Below are positions 28,230 through 36,632 of a stretch of DNA of 39,597 bases, piece by piece; positions within the stretch are counted from its first letter, which is position 1; every line of letters starts with the position of its first letter. Source of the stretch: Alphaproteobacteria bacterium (lineage in GTDB: Bacteria > Pseudomonadota > Alphaproteobacteria > SHVW01); NCBI GenBank assembly GCA_016869645.1, contig VGDO01000029.1, positions 1-39,597 of the forward strand, in the 5' to 3' direction. The position numbers were made by a program, and so were the translations under genes. The notes under the pieces were generated by a model that was given only the letters and a program-made list of their open reading frames with translations, was not told the DNA's origin and did no database searches.

Positions 28230-29735
28230 TTATTGACGCTTTTCGTCAACACGTCCGGCAAGCGCGGCTGCCTGCTCCGTCAGGGCGCGGCGATCAACCT
28301 TATTGGTGCCTGCGAGCGGCAAGGAGTCCAGAAAAATCACGCGCCTGGGATGCTGGTAGGCGGGACCGCCGGCGAGGGCGAAGCTCTTCAGGGCAGCCTC
28401 GTCAGCCACGGCGCCGGGCCGGGCGACGACGAAGGCATAGGGCACCTGGCCCTTGAGCGGGCTGTCGACCGGCACCACGGCTGCCTGCAGCACGTCCGGG
28501 TGCCGCTCCAGCAGACCTTCGACGGCGGCCGGAAAGACGCTCTCCCCTCCGCACTTGAACATGTCGTCGGCCCGTCCGACGAAATAGTAGAACCCCTGAT
28601 CGTCGCGTCGGCAGACATCGCCCGTATCGAACCAGCCATCCTTCAGCCGTTTCGCGGTCTCGTCCGGCAGATTGTGATAACCGAGCAGCACGCCGGGATT
28701 GCGCACCTGCAGCACACCCTCGTCCGGGCCTGCGTCGCCGGCCAGCCGCGCTTCGACACCCGGCAAGGGATAGCCAATCGAGGTCGGCGGGCGCGGCCGG
28801 CCGTCGGGATGGCTGCCGAAGGGCACCGGACCACCCTCCGTCAGGCCGTAATTGGCCGAAACCACGGCCTGGGGAAAGACGCGGCGCAGGGCCTCGAGCA
28901 GCGCCGGCGACGCCGGCGCCGAGCCGACGCTCATGGTGCGCACGCTCGAGAGGTCCGTGCGTGCCAGCAGCTCGGTTTCGGCGAGCATCAGCGCATACAT
29001 GGTCGGCACGCCCGACAGCGAGGTGCAGCGGTAACGGCCGATCGCCTCGATGTAGTGGCGCGCGTCGAAGCGGCCGAGCAGTACGATACGGCCGCCTGCG
29101 GTCAGTGCGATCTTCGCCGCGACCAGCGCATTCTTGTGATAGAGCGGCGCGGCGACCAGCATGGCCGCATCGGCATCGAACCGCCGCGCCCGCGACAGAA
29201 CCTCGGCATTCCAGATCTGTCCGCCATGGCCGAGCAGCACACCCTTGGGCCGGCCGGTCGAGCCTGAGGTGTAGAGATGCAGCGCCACCTCGTCGGAGCG
29301 GACCGCCACACTGCAAAAGGCACCGGCATCGACGAGGCCGCCAAATCCCTCAGCAATGTCGACCACCGGCATGTCGGACGGACACAACAGACGCGCGCCC
29401 GCATCGGCAAGGATGAGCTGGGCGCCGCAATCGCGCAGGATGAAATCGGCCGTATCGGCCGGCACCTTGATGTTGATCGGCACGGGGACGACGCCGGCGC
29501 GCATGGCACCGAACAGCGCGACCACGTATTCCAGGCAATTGAGGGCGAGGATCGCGACGCGATCTCCACGCACCAGGCCGCGCGCGGCGAGCGCGCGGGC
29601 GAAGCCGTCACAAGCCGTGTTGAGCTCGCCATAGCCGAGCTCGCGCGCGCTCGATGGCCGCGACAGATCGACCAGCGCCGGCCGGTCGGCCGGATGATGG
29701 CGAAAAACCTCGCCAAAATTGCTATGATCGGCCAC
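28230..29735 (-). CDS. Acyl-CoA synthetase-like AMP-dependent ligase (ANL family)
   Basis: The product (501 aa from the GTG) is an adenylate-forming enzyme of the acyl-CoA synthetase type. It has the phosphate loop LYTSGSTGRPKGVLLGH, the YGLTEGGPVPFG motif, the hinge-side WFDTGDVCRRDDQGFYYFVGRADDMFK and the C-terminal TNKVDRRAL, where the lysine is the catalytic one. Substrate cannot be predicted. The frame extends to an ATG at 29819, but the family-like N-terminus (NFGEVFRHHPADRPALVD) begins just after the GTG at 29735, which has GGGGGA 7 bases upstream, so I prefer that start. It is divergent from a secreted DUF4394-like gene and stands alone on its strand. Confidence 0.85.
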   Translation of the reverse strand: MADHSNFGEVFRHHPADRPALVDLSRPSSARELGYGELNTACDGFARALAARGLVRGDRVAILALNCLEYVVALFGAMRAGVVPVPINIKVPADTADFILRDCGAQLILADAGARLLCPSDMPVVDIAEGFGGLVDAGAFCSVAVRSDEVALHLYTSGSTGRPKGVLLGHGGQIWNAEVLSRARRFDADAAMLVAAPLYHKNALVAAKIALTAGGRIVLLGRFDARHYIEAIGRYRCTSLSGVPTMYALMLAETELLARTDLSSVRTMSVGSAPASPALLEALRRVFPQAVVSANYGLTEGGPVPFGSHPDGRPRPPTSIGYPLPGVEARLAGDAGPDEGVLQVRNPGVLLGYHNLPDETAKRLKDGWFDTGDVCRRDDQGFYYFVGRADDMFKCGGESVFPAAVEGLLERHPDVLQAAVVPVDSPLKGQVPYAFVVARPGAVADEAALKSFALAGGPAYQHPRRVIFLDSLPLAGTNKVDRRALTEQAAALAGRVDEKRQ

Positions 29736-29833
29736 CGACCATCCCCCCACCCACCGTGCGGCCCCGCAGGTGATCCGGTCCCATCGATAAGCCGTATTTG
29801 CCCCGACCGCACGTGCCATCTTCAGGAGCCGTC

Positions 29834-30637
29834 ATGCCGATCACGTCTTCCCCCCGCCTGGGCGCCTGCGCAGCCCTCGGTCTGTTGCTGGCGACGCTGC
29901 CGATCCCTGCAGCAGCACTCGACCTGGTGGGACTGACCGATAAGAATCAGCTCGTCCTGTTCAACGTGGCCAATCCCGGCGCCGCCCGCATTCTGCCGAT
30001 CACCGGCGCGGGCGGGCGCATCATCGGTATCGATTTCCGGCCGGCCAACAAGCAGCTCTACGGCGTGGGCGCCGACAGCATGATCTATGTCATCGACCAC
30101 GCGAGCGGCAAGGCGAGTTCCGCGCGCAAGCTGTCCGTCGCGTTCGACGGGCGCAAGGGCGCCGTGGTCGACTTCAATCCCCAGGCCGACCGACTGCGCC
30201 TGATGGCGACCGGCGGCCAGAACCTGCGCATCAATGTCGATACCGGCGAAGCCGCTATCGACAAGCCGCTTGCCTACAAGACAGGCGACGCCGGCGCCGG
30301 CAAATCGCCCTCCGTTACGGCGGGCGCCTACATCAATTCCTTCGCTGGTGCCACGCAGACTCAGCTGTTCGACTACGACAGCGGGACGGGGTCCTGGCTC
30401 CTGCAGAATCCGCCGAATGACGGCGTGCTGACCACCATCGGCCCGAGCGGCCTCGGCAGCGTGCGCATCGACGCGGTCGACATCCTGACCGACAAGGACG
30501 GCGAATATCATTGCTTCGGCGTCGCGGGCGCAACGCTCTATCGTATCGACGTGGCGACCGGGAAGGCCGTGCAACTGGGCCGGGTCGGCGCGGGCAGGAC
30601 GAAGCTGATCGACATCGCGTTCGTTCCGGTGCGCTGA
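29834..30637 (+). CDS. Secreted DUF4394-domain protein
   Basis: The 267-residue protein has a signal peptide (ending near PAAA before LDLVGLT). The rest resembles the DUF4394 family, with repeated beta-strand units such as NQLVLFNVANPG, IIGIDFRPANKQLYGVG, DFNPQADRLRLMATGGQNLRIN and IDAVDILTDKDG, suggesting a beta-propeller-like fold. The function of the family is not known; it is probably periplasmic or extracellular. The ATG at 29834 has AGGAG 6 bases upstream; the longer frame from 29798 is rejected. Confidence 0.85.
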   Translation: MPITSSPRLGACAALGLLLATLPIPAAALDLVGLTDKNQLVLFNVANPGAARILPITGAGGRIIGIDFRPANKQLYGVGADSMIYVIDHASGKASSARKLSVAFDGRKGAVVDFNPQADRLRLMATGGQNLRINVDTGEAAIDKPLAYKTGDAGAGKSPSVTAGAYINSFAGATQTQLFDYDSGTGSWLLQNPPNDGVLTTIGPSGLGSVRIDAVDILTDKDGEYHCFGVAGATLYRIDVATGKAVQLGRVGAGRTKLIDIAFVPVR

Positions 30638-31333
30638 CGCGCGGGCAATTGCCGCGCTGGCAACGCGCCTCCCATAGACCGCGTGACATAGCCGGGTGGA
30701 TGCCGACCGCGGCACGCGCGGCGGGAACCGGTGCGCGCAGCTTGCGTTCCATCATCGGCATACCGGGTCGGGGCATGCCTCGGCGCTGCCGATGCGCAGC
30801 TTCCCCATGTCCGCTCGGAAGCAGAGCGAGGTGATGGATCGTGGCGAATTCGACGGGTCGTAAGCGAGCGCGGGCGGGAGCTGTTCCGGCAAAGCGGTCG
30901 AACCGCACCTTGTCTGCGCGAAAAAGCCGGGCCGCAACGCCAAACGGGTCGATGCGCAGGAAGGGGAACGTCGGGTCGACGGCGATCATGGCGCGCCACA
31001 GGCCAGCCGCCGTCGTGCGTCCGCGCAGTGAATTCCCAGCCGCGGCCTCGCTGGTCAGACTTGGCCTGAGCGCAACCGCCCTGATAGCTGCGCTCACCTT
31101 CGCGTTCGCTGCCCGGGCACGGCTGCCTTGGCTGACCTTTGCGCGCGTGGCGACACGACGGCACAAGCCGTGGATGATCATGCCGCGCCGGGGCACGTGA
31201 CCCATCGCGCCTGCACCGCACGCCAGGGTCACCGCAAGAACCGCGATTCCGGCGAGGGTGAAACCATTACAAGTGGTAGCCGTTAGACAATGAAACCGAG
31301 GTCATTCGCCGGGGGGGGGCCAGAGGGGTTGTC
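30638..31333. other. Stretch of about 0.7 kb without a supportable gene
   Basis: Several open frames cross this interval on both strands (the longest minus one runs 31232 to 30333 and invades the upstream gene; a plus one spans 30841-31200), but none has a ribosome site, recognisable domain or convincing composition. A run of nine G lies at 31311-31319, just before the small gene at 31334. A decayed gene is possible but I cannot identify one. Confidence 0.5.
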
Positions 31334-31699
31334 ATGGCAGAAAACCTGAGCGGCATTGCGGTCGAGGACGTCGAGGCGTTCGCCTACCACGGCGGCGCCG
31401 GCCTTACCATCGTTCTCAAGGGTGGAGATTCCGTTCACTTCGTGTTTCGCCCCGAACAAGTCAGCCTGGCGATCGAACGATTGGCGACGATCGCGGAATT
31501 CACGCGGGCCGAAGCCGAAGCCGAGGGAGAGAAGGACGTGTATTTCGACCCGATCAGCCCGACCGGCGTCGGAGCGGCCCGCACCGGAGACGGCCGACCG
31601 CTCGTCTTCTTCCTCCTGGGCGGCGCGGTCCTTGCGTTCCATCTCGACGGCGAACAGCAGGCTGCGCTGAAGCTCGCGCTCGACTCATTCGCGCACTAG
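31334..31699 (+). CDS. Small hypothetical protein
   Basis: The 121-residue protein has a mix of strands and an acidic middle (AEAEAEGEKD, about 61-70). An AGAGGGG precedes the ATG at about 8 bases, and the composition looks like real coding sequence. I recognise no domain. The hydrophobic LVFFLLGGAVLAFHL near residue 92 is too short to be a definite membrane span. It stands alone upstream of a hairpin and converges with the ykoC-like gene. Confidence 0.65.
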   Translation: MAENLSGIAVEDVEAFAYHGGAGLTIVLKGGDSVHFVFRPEQVSLAIERLATIAEFTRAEAEAEGEKDVYFDPISPTGVGAARTGDGRPLVFFLLGGAVLAFHLDGEQQAALKLALDSFAH

Positions 31700-31724
31700 G
31701 CCGTGATCGGCTCGATTCACGTTG

Positions 31725-31749
31725 CACATCGAAGCGCTGCTTCGATGTG
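31725..31749. terminator. Hairpin between convergent genes
   Basis: CACATCGAAGC and GCTTCGATGTG form a perfect 11-bp stem around a 3-base GCT loop, 26 bases past the end of the 31334 gene and 26 bases past the end of the convergent ykoC-like gene. There is no T-run on either side, but position and strength fit a bidirectional terminator. Confidence 0.55.
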
Positions 31750-31774
31750 AAACGATCGCAACCTGGTCTCGATC

Positions 31775-32545
31775 TCAAACGACTGCCAGCCCGATCATCA
31801 GCATCAGGCTCGCGCTCGACGCGAGCGCAAATACCAGGTCGGCGCGGCCGAATTTCGAACACACGAGAAAGCTTCGCCGCATGGGATGCGTGAGCCCTCG
31901 CGCTTCCATGCTGATGGCGCTGCGCTGGGCGCGGCGCACGGCGCCGGCGAGCAGCGGAATGACCAGGTCGACGTAGCGACGCGGCAGCCCGACAAGCGAC
32001 CGAATTCCCGATGCCTGTGCCGTCGCCGCGCGCAAGGCGTGCGCGAGGTGGAGCTGCCGCAGGTCGTCCTGCAACTGGGGAATGAATTGCACGACGCTGA
32101 ACACCGCAAAGGCGACGGTCGGCCGCAGACCGGCGTTCTGCATGAGGGCGCGCGCCAGGTCGGCCGGCGGGGTCGCGCGGACGAAAGCATAGGACACCGC
32201 GCCGAAATTCACCGCGCGCAGGAAAACGACGATGCCGTCATCGAGCGCCGATCCGCGCAGCAGCGAGAAGCGCCCGAGGGACTCGACGTAGCCTCCCGCC
32301 TCGTGGAACAGCAGATTGGTCCAGAGGAAGCCGAAGCCCATCAGCGCAAAGGGCAGCATCACCAGGGCGAGGCGCAGCGGCGGCACGCCCTCGAGCACCA
32401 TGAGCACGACGACGATCAGGGCCAGCACGGCAGCCTGAAAGCGGATGTCGAACACCACGGTCACCGCGATCACGAGGACGATGGCCGCCGCCAGCTTGGT
32501 CAGCGGGTTGACCGGATGCAGAGGACGCCACTCACTGTCGCGCAT
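31775..32545 (-). CDS. ykoC: ECF transporter transmembrane (T) component, YkoC-like
   Basis: The 256-residue membrane protein is an energy-coupling-factor T subunit that links the ATPase to the substrate-binding S component. It has the HPVNPLTKLAAAIVLV start and several hydrophobic segments. The cytoplasmic coupling region (RAATAQASG, then AISMEARGLTHPMRR) contains the family Ala-Arg-Gly motif. The start overlaps the last 14 bases of the upstream ykoD-like gene. It is the last gene of the riboswitch-controlled ykoFEDC operon. Confidence 0.88.
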   Translation of the reverse strand: MRDSEWRPLHPVNPLTKLAAAIVLVIAVTVVFDIRFQAAVLALIVVVLMVLEGVPPLRLALVMLPFALMGFGFLWTNLLFHEAGGYVESLGRFSLLRGSALDDGIVVFLRAVNFGAVSYAFVRATPPADLARALMQNAGLRPTVAFAVFSVVQFIPQLQDDLRQLHLAHALRAATAQASGIRSLVGLPRRYVDLVIPLLAGAVRRAQRSAISMEARGLTHPMRRSFLVCSKFGRADLVFALASSASLMLMIGLAVV

Positions 32546-34223
32546 CGAGCCAGGCCCTGATGACGACCGCCTGGGGCGGCGCAAGACCGGTCAGGGCGAG
32601 CAGCTGTCGATCGACGAGCACGGCCCGAGCCGAATCGATCCGGGCGAGCCTTCCCCGGTCCAGGACAGCAATGCGGTCGCACAGGCCGGCCAGCCAATCG
32701 ATGTCGTGGCTGATGACGACCACGGCCTGATCGGTCCGGCGCATGCCGGCAATGGTGCGACGCAGGCGCTGAGCGGCATCCGCGTCGAGACCGTAGCTCG
32801 GCTCGTCGAAGACGATGATCGGACGCCCGGGCGCCGCGATCGCGACGAGGACACTGAGCCGTCGCTTCTGCCCATGACTGAGTTGGAAGGGATGCGCAGC
32901 ACGTTTGTGCCACAGACCAAAATCGCGCAGCAGCTTCTCTGCTTCCAACCGGGCTGCCTCCTGTGGCGAGCCGTCGTCCCGGCTTGCCAACAGGCTCAAC
33001 ATGAGTTCATCGATGACGCTCTCGCGCGCGAATTGATGCTCTGGATTTTGAAAGACGAACTGTCCACTGGGCGCCGCGCTGCCATCGCGCCCGATCCGTG
33101 CACCGCGTGTCGGCTCGAGCAGCCCGGCAAGCAGCAAGCCGAGCGTCGACTTGCCCGCGCCATTGCGCCCGACCAGTCCGAGGATCTCGCCGCCGGTCAG
33201 CGACAGCGAGACGTCCGACACGATCTCGGGACCACCGCTCGGAGCGTAGCAGGCACGATCGAGCTGCAAGATGGATTTGCCTACGGCGAGCGACGGCGGC
33301 GCCAATTCCTGTTCAATCCACGCCGCGATTGCCGCAAACATGTCCGGGCGCATGCCCGGATTTTGCTCGAGCCACCGGTCGAGATTGGTCAAGGCCGCGG
33401 CAACGGTCAGCGGACGCCCGGCCAGTTGCAAGCCGCGCGCGCGCAGGAAGCGGTAGAGGTGCGCGGCGGTCGGCAGCCAGGAACCCGTGCCGGCGACCAA
33501 CGCGGCCCGATCGTGGAACAAGGTGTCCGGCGCTTCGAACGCCAGGGGCATGCCGTTTTCGCCGAGCACCAGAACGCGATCGGTCAGCGGCAGCAGCGCC
33601 TCGATCTTGTGATCCATGTAGATCAAGCTGCGTCGCGCGTCGCCGCGCGCCAGGCGATCGATCACCGCATAGGTTCGCGCCGTCGCCTCGGGGTCGAGCT
33701 GGGATGTCGGCTCGTCAAATACGTAGAGCGGCGTGTCCTGGGCGAGTGCCGCGGCAAGCGCCACCATCTGCTTCTCGCCGCCCGACAGTGTGCGCGTGTC
33801 GCGCCGGCGCATGGCGGCGGGCAAGCCGACCCAGGAGAGGGCCTGATCCACGCGCCGGTCAATTTCGGCAGGCGGAAGCGCGCGGTTCTCCAGCGCAAAG
33901 GCGACTTCGTCTTCGACCGTGAGCGCGCAGAGCTGGCTGTCGGCATCCTGGAAGACATAGGCGATGTCGCGCGACAGATCGGCAACGCGACTGGCAGCGA
34001 CCGGACGGCCGGCGAGCTCGACAGCGCCCGTCACCTGCGCCGGGATCGACTGCGGGATGATGCCGCTCCAGCAGAGCGCGAGACTGCTCTTGCCAGCACC
34101 GGATGGGCCGGTCACCAGAACGCGCTCGCCCGGCGTCACCTCGAGCGACACGCCGCTCAGCGCCGGAGCGGCGGCGCGCGGATAGGTGAGGCTCAGCTCC
34201 CGGACGCTGAGCGCGCCTTTCAT
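32532..34223 (-). CDS. ykoD: ECF transporter fused double ATPase (A component), YkoD-like
   Basis: The 563-residue protein carries two ABC domains in one chain. Domain 1 has Walker A GPSGAGKSS at 39-47, Q-loop FQDADSQ, signature LSGGEKQ at 146-152 and Walker B VFDEPTS. Domain 2 has GRNGAGKST at 352-360, FQNPEHQ, signature LSHGQKRR at 448-455 and VFDEPSYGLD, with H-loop His506. The signature of the second half has His for the second Gly, a mild variant. A linker of about 90 residues separates the halves. It energises HMP/thiamine uptake with YkoE and YkoC. I chose the ATG at 34223; a start at 34262 would overlap the preceding gene. Confidence 0.9.
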   Translation of the reverse strand: MKGALSVRELSLTYPRAAAPALSGVSLEVTPGERVLVTGPSGAGKSSLALCWSGIIPQSIPAQVTGAVELAGRPVAASRVADLSRDIAYVFQDADSQLCALTVEDEVAFALENRALPPAEIDRRVDQALSWVGLPAAMRRRDTRTLSGGEKQMVALAAALAQDTPLYVFDEPTSQLDPEATARTYAVIDRLARGDARRSLIYMDHKIEALLPLTDRVLVLGENGMPLAFEAPDTLFHDRAALVAGTGSWLPTAAHLYRFLRARGLQLAGRPLTVAAALTNLDRWLEQNPGMRPDMFAAIAAWIEQELAPPSLAVGKSILQLDRACYAPSGGPEIVSDVSLSLTGGEILGLVGRNGAGKSTLGLLLAGLLEPTRGARIGRDGSAAPSGQFVFQNPEHQFARESVIDELMLSLLASRDDGSPQEAARLEAEKLLRDFGLWHKRAAHPFQLSHGQKRRLSVLVAIAAPGRPIIVFDEPSYGLDADAAQRLRRTIAGMRRTDQAVVVISHDIDWLAGLCDRIAVLDRGRLARIDSARAVLVDRQLLALTGLAPPQAVVIRAWLDARQ

Positions 34224-34236
34224 GTGGGCGAGATCG

Positions 34237-34839
34237 TCAAGCCCGCTTGGGCGACGGCGCACCGCTCGTGGTGTCGATCGCGAGCCCGGCGAGCACGCCG
34301 GTCCGGTGCAGACGCTCGGCCAAGACGCGCCCGAGGTAGCCCGCCAGCAGCATTCCGCTCGCCACGCGAATGACGAACATGGTGATGAGGAGACCGGCGC
34401 TGAGCGAGCCGTAGTTGAACCGGATCCAGGTGTAGGCGAAGCTGAACACGGCCGCGCTGGCGCCGGCAGCCAGCAGCACGGCCAGGCTGTAATTCTGCCA
34501 GCGTGTCAGCGCGAAAGGCAGCTCCGCACCGGCCCCCTGCACGATGCCGGTCAGCAGAAGAACGAGTCCGGCAGGGTGCCCGGTCAGCACCTCGGCGATC
34601 GCGGCAATGACCTCGGAGCCGAAGGCGACGAACGGCTTGCGGATGATGTAGGCCGCGATGATCGAGACGATGCACCAGAAGCCGAACATCACGTCGAGCA
34701 TGATGACGCCGAGGGGCACCTGGAGCATGAGCCAGAGCTGGGCCCAGCCGAGATAGAGCACGCCGAACACGACGCCGAGCGCAGCAATCACGGTGGTCTC
34801 GCGCTGGGTCCACGCCCGGGAGGAGGTCTGCGGATCCAT
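34237..34839 (-). CDS. ykoE: ECF transporter substrate-binding (S) component, YkoE-like
   Basis: The 200-residue membrane protein is the S component of an ECF transporter in the YkoE (hydroxymethylpyrimidine/thiamine) family. It shows several membrane segments (VIAALGVVFGVLYLGWAQLW; VIMLDVMFGFWCIVSIIAAYI) and the YkoE-like GFWCIVSIIAAYIIRKP and GIVQGAGAELPFALTRW stretches. Three ATGs are close together (34893, 34848, 34839). I take 34839 because an AAGGG lies at normal spacing before it. It follows ykoF and precedes ykoD by 13 bases. Confidence 0.85.
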   Translation of the reverse strand: MDPQTSSRAWTQRETTVIAALGVVFGVLYLGWAQLWLMLQVPLGVIMLDVMFGFWCIVSIIAAYIIRKPFVAFGSEVIAAIAEVLTGHPAGLVLLLTGIVQGAGAELPFALTRWQNYSLAVLLAAGASAAVFSFAYTWIRFNYGSLSAGLLITMFVIRVASGMLLAGYLGRVLAERLHRTGVLAGLAIDTTSGAPSPKRA

Positions 34840-34911
34840 GGTGGTCATCCCTTCGTCGTGAAGATCAAGTCCGCGATCCCGGCATTGAATCATGCCGATA
34901 TCGACGCCGCA

Positions 34912-35508
34912 TCAGCGCGCCTGGGTCGGACTGCCCTTGGATACGATCGCAGTCAGAACGACGTGCGAATTGCCCGGCGAAAAATCGAGGAAGCTGCGCT
35001 CGATCGTGTCGAACACGTCGGCCACGTCGCCGGCGAGCTTGGTGCAGAAATGCTTGCCCTTGGCGAAGGTGCCGGCACTTTTGGCCGCCCCGATGCAGGC
35101 GACGATGTCATCCATGTATTCCGGACGGCCGAGCGGATAGAGGGCGATCTGCGCCGATGCCGCAATGCCGATCGGCGAGCGGCGCGGTCCCGCCAAGGCC
35201 ACCTTGGTTTCAGATGCCGGATCGGGCCGCGCCGGCAGCGCGCAGCGCGGATCGTCGGGCTCGCCCGGGCAGCCGCGCGACAGGCTGAGATTCATGACCA
35301 GATGTCCCGGCACGCGCGCAGCGGCCGAGAAACTCTCGAGCAGCGCGGGGAACAGCACATGCGCGCCGCCGATCAGCGTCGTGGACACATCGTCCGTCTC
35401 GATGTCGAGCCGATCCTTGTAGCGCTGCAGGGGTTTGACGGCATCGAGGATGACGGCAACGAAATCGCTCGTCATCGGGTAAAGCGAATACTGGCATCCC
35501 AGGTACAT
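34912..35508 (-). CDS. ykoF: YkoF-like thiamine/HMP-binding protein
   Basis: The 198-residue protein matches YkoF of B. subtilis in length and design: two similar halves, each a ferredoxin-like fold. The first starts GCQYSLYPM and has STTLIGGAHVLFPALLESF; the second starts SAQIALYPLG and has GKHFCTKLAGDVADVFDTIE. YkoF binds thiamine and is thought to help feed or regulate the uptake system. The start is unusual: ATG at 35508 has GGAGAG 7 bases upstream that is itself the 3' part of the TPP aptamer. It heads the ykoFEDC operon. Confidence 0.88.
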   Translation of the reverse strand: MYLGCQYSLYPMTSDFVAVILDAVKPLQRYKDRLDIETDDVSTTLIGGAHVLFPALLESFSAAARVPGHLVMNLSLSRGCPGEPDDPRCALPARPDPASETKVALAGPRRSPIGIAASAQIALYPLGRPEYMDDIVACIGAAKSAGTFAKGKHFCTKLAGDVADVFDTIERSFLDFSPGNSHVVLTAIVSKGSPTQAR

Positions 35509-35598
35509 TGCTCTCTCCGCTGGCATTACCCAGATCAGATCGAGGGTTGAGCGGCGATCCGCTCTCTCAGCCCGCACGACGCGAGCACCCCTGCAACG
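35506..35598 (-). promoter_or_regulatory. TPP riboswitch (THI element) overlapping the ykoF start
   Basis: Read on the minus strand, all parts of the TPP aptamer are present: GGGGTGCT at 35591-35584, a P3 stem GCTCGC/GCGGGC with GTCGT loop, CTGAGA, an extra stem GAGCG/CGCTC, ACCC closing P2 with GGGGT, then CTGATCTGGGTAATGCCAGC. The P1 helix is predicted from CGTTGC (35598-35593) pairing with GCAATG (35511-35506), which is the ykoF start codon region; this leaves the same junction lengths as E. coli thiM. The ribosome site GGAGAG lies inside the aptamer between CCAGC and P1. Ligand binding should therefore block initiation directly. Confidence 0.95.
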
Positions 35599-35710
35599 GC
35601 GATAGTCCTACACCAGAGACGGGCGGCCTGTAAACCGCCGTCCGGCGCGGCGGGCCTGCAAAAGTCAATGAGTGCGAGGAAGGAAGGGAATGCGGGCCGG
35701 ACTGCGCGCT

Positions 35711-36598
35711 CTAAAGAGCGGCCTCAAGCACCCGGAGGTGCCGCTCGACCAAGCGCTCGAGCTCGTCCGAGCGGTTGCCCGCAACCTGGGCGGCCCTTCC
35801 CCAGCTGACCGCCACCAGGTGAACCAACAGGCTGAACAGCGACAGCTTCCGATGCCGACGCGAGTCGGGACGACCGGTATAGGCATCCAGCAGCGCCTCG
35901 CCCGCCGCCGGGTCGAGATCGCCCTCGACCACGATAGTTGCGATATCCCACATGGGGTCGGCCATCGCGGAAAACTCCCAATCGACGAGCAGCAGCTCGC
36001 GCTCGGGCAGCAGCAGGAAATTCGCAGGCACGGGATCGACGTGACATGGCCGCAATGCTACGTCCAGACCGGCAAGCTCGGCCCGGATCGCTTCGGCCCG
36101 CATGCGCAGCCGCGACAGTCGACCATCGGCCGCTTGCGCCAAATAGCGATCGATCACCTCGAACGGCTCGGCCGTGCCGCGGAACTCGGGGACGGACTCA
36201 TGAAGCCGGCGCAGCAGCCCGGCGATTTGCCGGCGCATCTCCGGCATTGCCAGGTCACCCGCAGCGAGCGGCTTCGCGCCTGCCAGGAAGCGCGCAAGCA
36301 TCACACCAGACCGCTCATCGGCGTGGACGATTTCCGGAGCGAGCCCGGCCGCGGACGCCACGCGGGCATTGTGAATTTCATTGCCACGCACGACATAACG
36401 GTCGGTGCCGGCGCCTGGAATGCGCAACATGTAGTCGTGGCTGCCGTCAGGCGACGTAACGCGGTAACTGCGATTGGTCAGTCCCGAAAGCGGCGTGATC
36501 CGCCACGCATGTCGTGGCCGGTCGCGCAACACTGGCACGGACGCGAGTGCCGCACGCAGCCTTTCGATGTCCGCCTGACTTTCGATTGCGCCGGTCAT
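35711..36598 (-). CDS. Choline/ethanolamine kinase-like (APH fold) phosphotransferase
   Basis: The 295-residue protein is an aminoglycoside-phosphotransferase/choline-kinase fold enzyme. It has GLTNRSYRV as nucleotide loop, the Brenner motif HVDPVPANFLL (His186, Asp188, Asn193) and the metal-binding VDWEFSAMADPMWDIA (Asp206), the typical choline-kinase-like signature. Substrate is unknown; choline, ethanolamine or a thiamine-type alcohol are possible. The start ATG at 36598 gives the MTGAIESQ N-terminus. It is the last gene of a same-strand group with iolE-like, HAD and ycaQ-like genes, 34 bases after the iolE-like stop. Confidence 0.82.
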   Translation of the reverse strand: MTGAIESQADIERLRAALASVPVLRDRPRHAWRITPLSGLTNRSYRVTSPDGSHDYMLRIPGAGTDRYVVRGNEIHNARVASAAGLAPEIVHADERSGVMLARFLAGAKPLAAGDLAMPEMRRQIAGLLRRLHESVPEFRGTAEPFEVIDRYLAQAADGRLSRLRMRAEAIRAELAGLDVALRPCHVDPVPANFLLLPERELLLVDWEFSAMADPMWDIATIVVEGDLDPAAGEALLDAYTGRPDSRRHRKLSLFSLLVHLVAVSWGRAAQVAGNRSDELERLVERHLRVLEAAL

Positions 36599-36632
36599 GG
36601 CGCCGCAGGCGATCCCAGCTAGAGCCGACGAT

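Noticed and set aside
30841..31200. A 119-codon plus-strand frame with a short hydrophobic stretch
   Set aside because: It is Arg/Ala-rich with no ribosome site or family resemblance; the hydrophobic stretch alone is not enough.
30333..31232. A 299-codon minus-strand frame crossing the gap after the DUF4394-like gene
   Set aside because: It overlaps 300 bases of a well-supported gene, has no ribosome site and no domain I can recognise.
32445..34373. A 642-codon plus-strand open frame opposite the ykoD-like gene
   Set aside because: It is antisense to a gene with all ABC motifs in place and shows no recognisable protein features.
35599..35660. Promoter TTTACA...TAGGAC upstream of the TPP riboswitch on the minus strand
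   Set aside because: The -10 matches only 3 of 6 positions and a nearby TTGACT has no partner; too weak to list.
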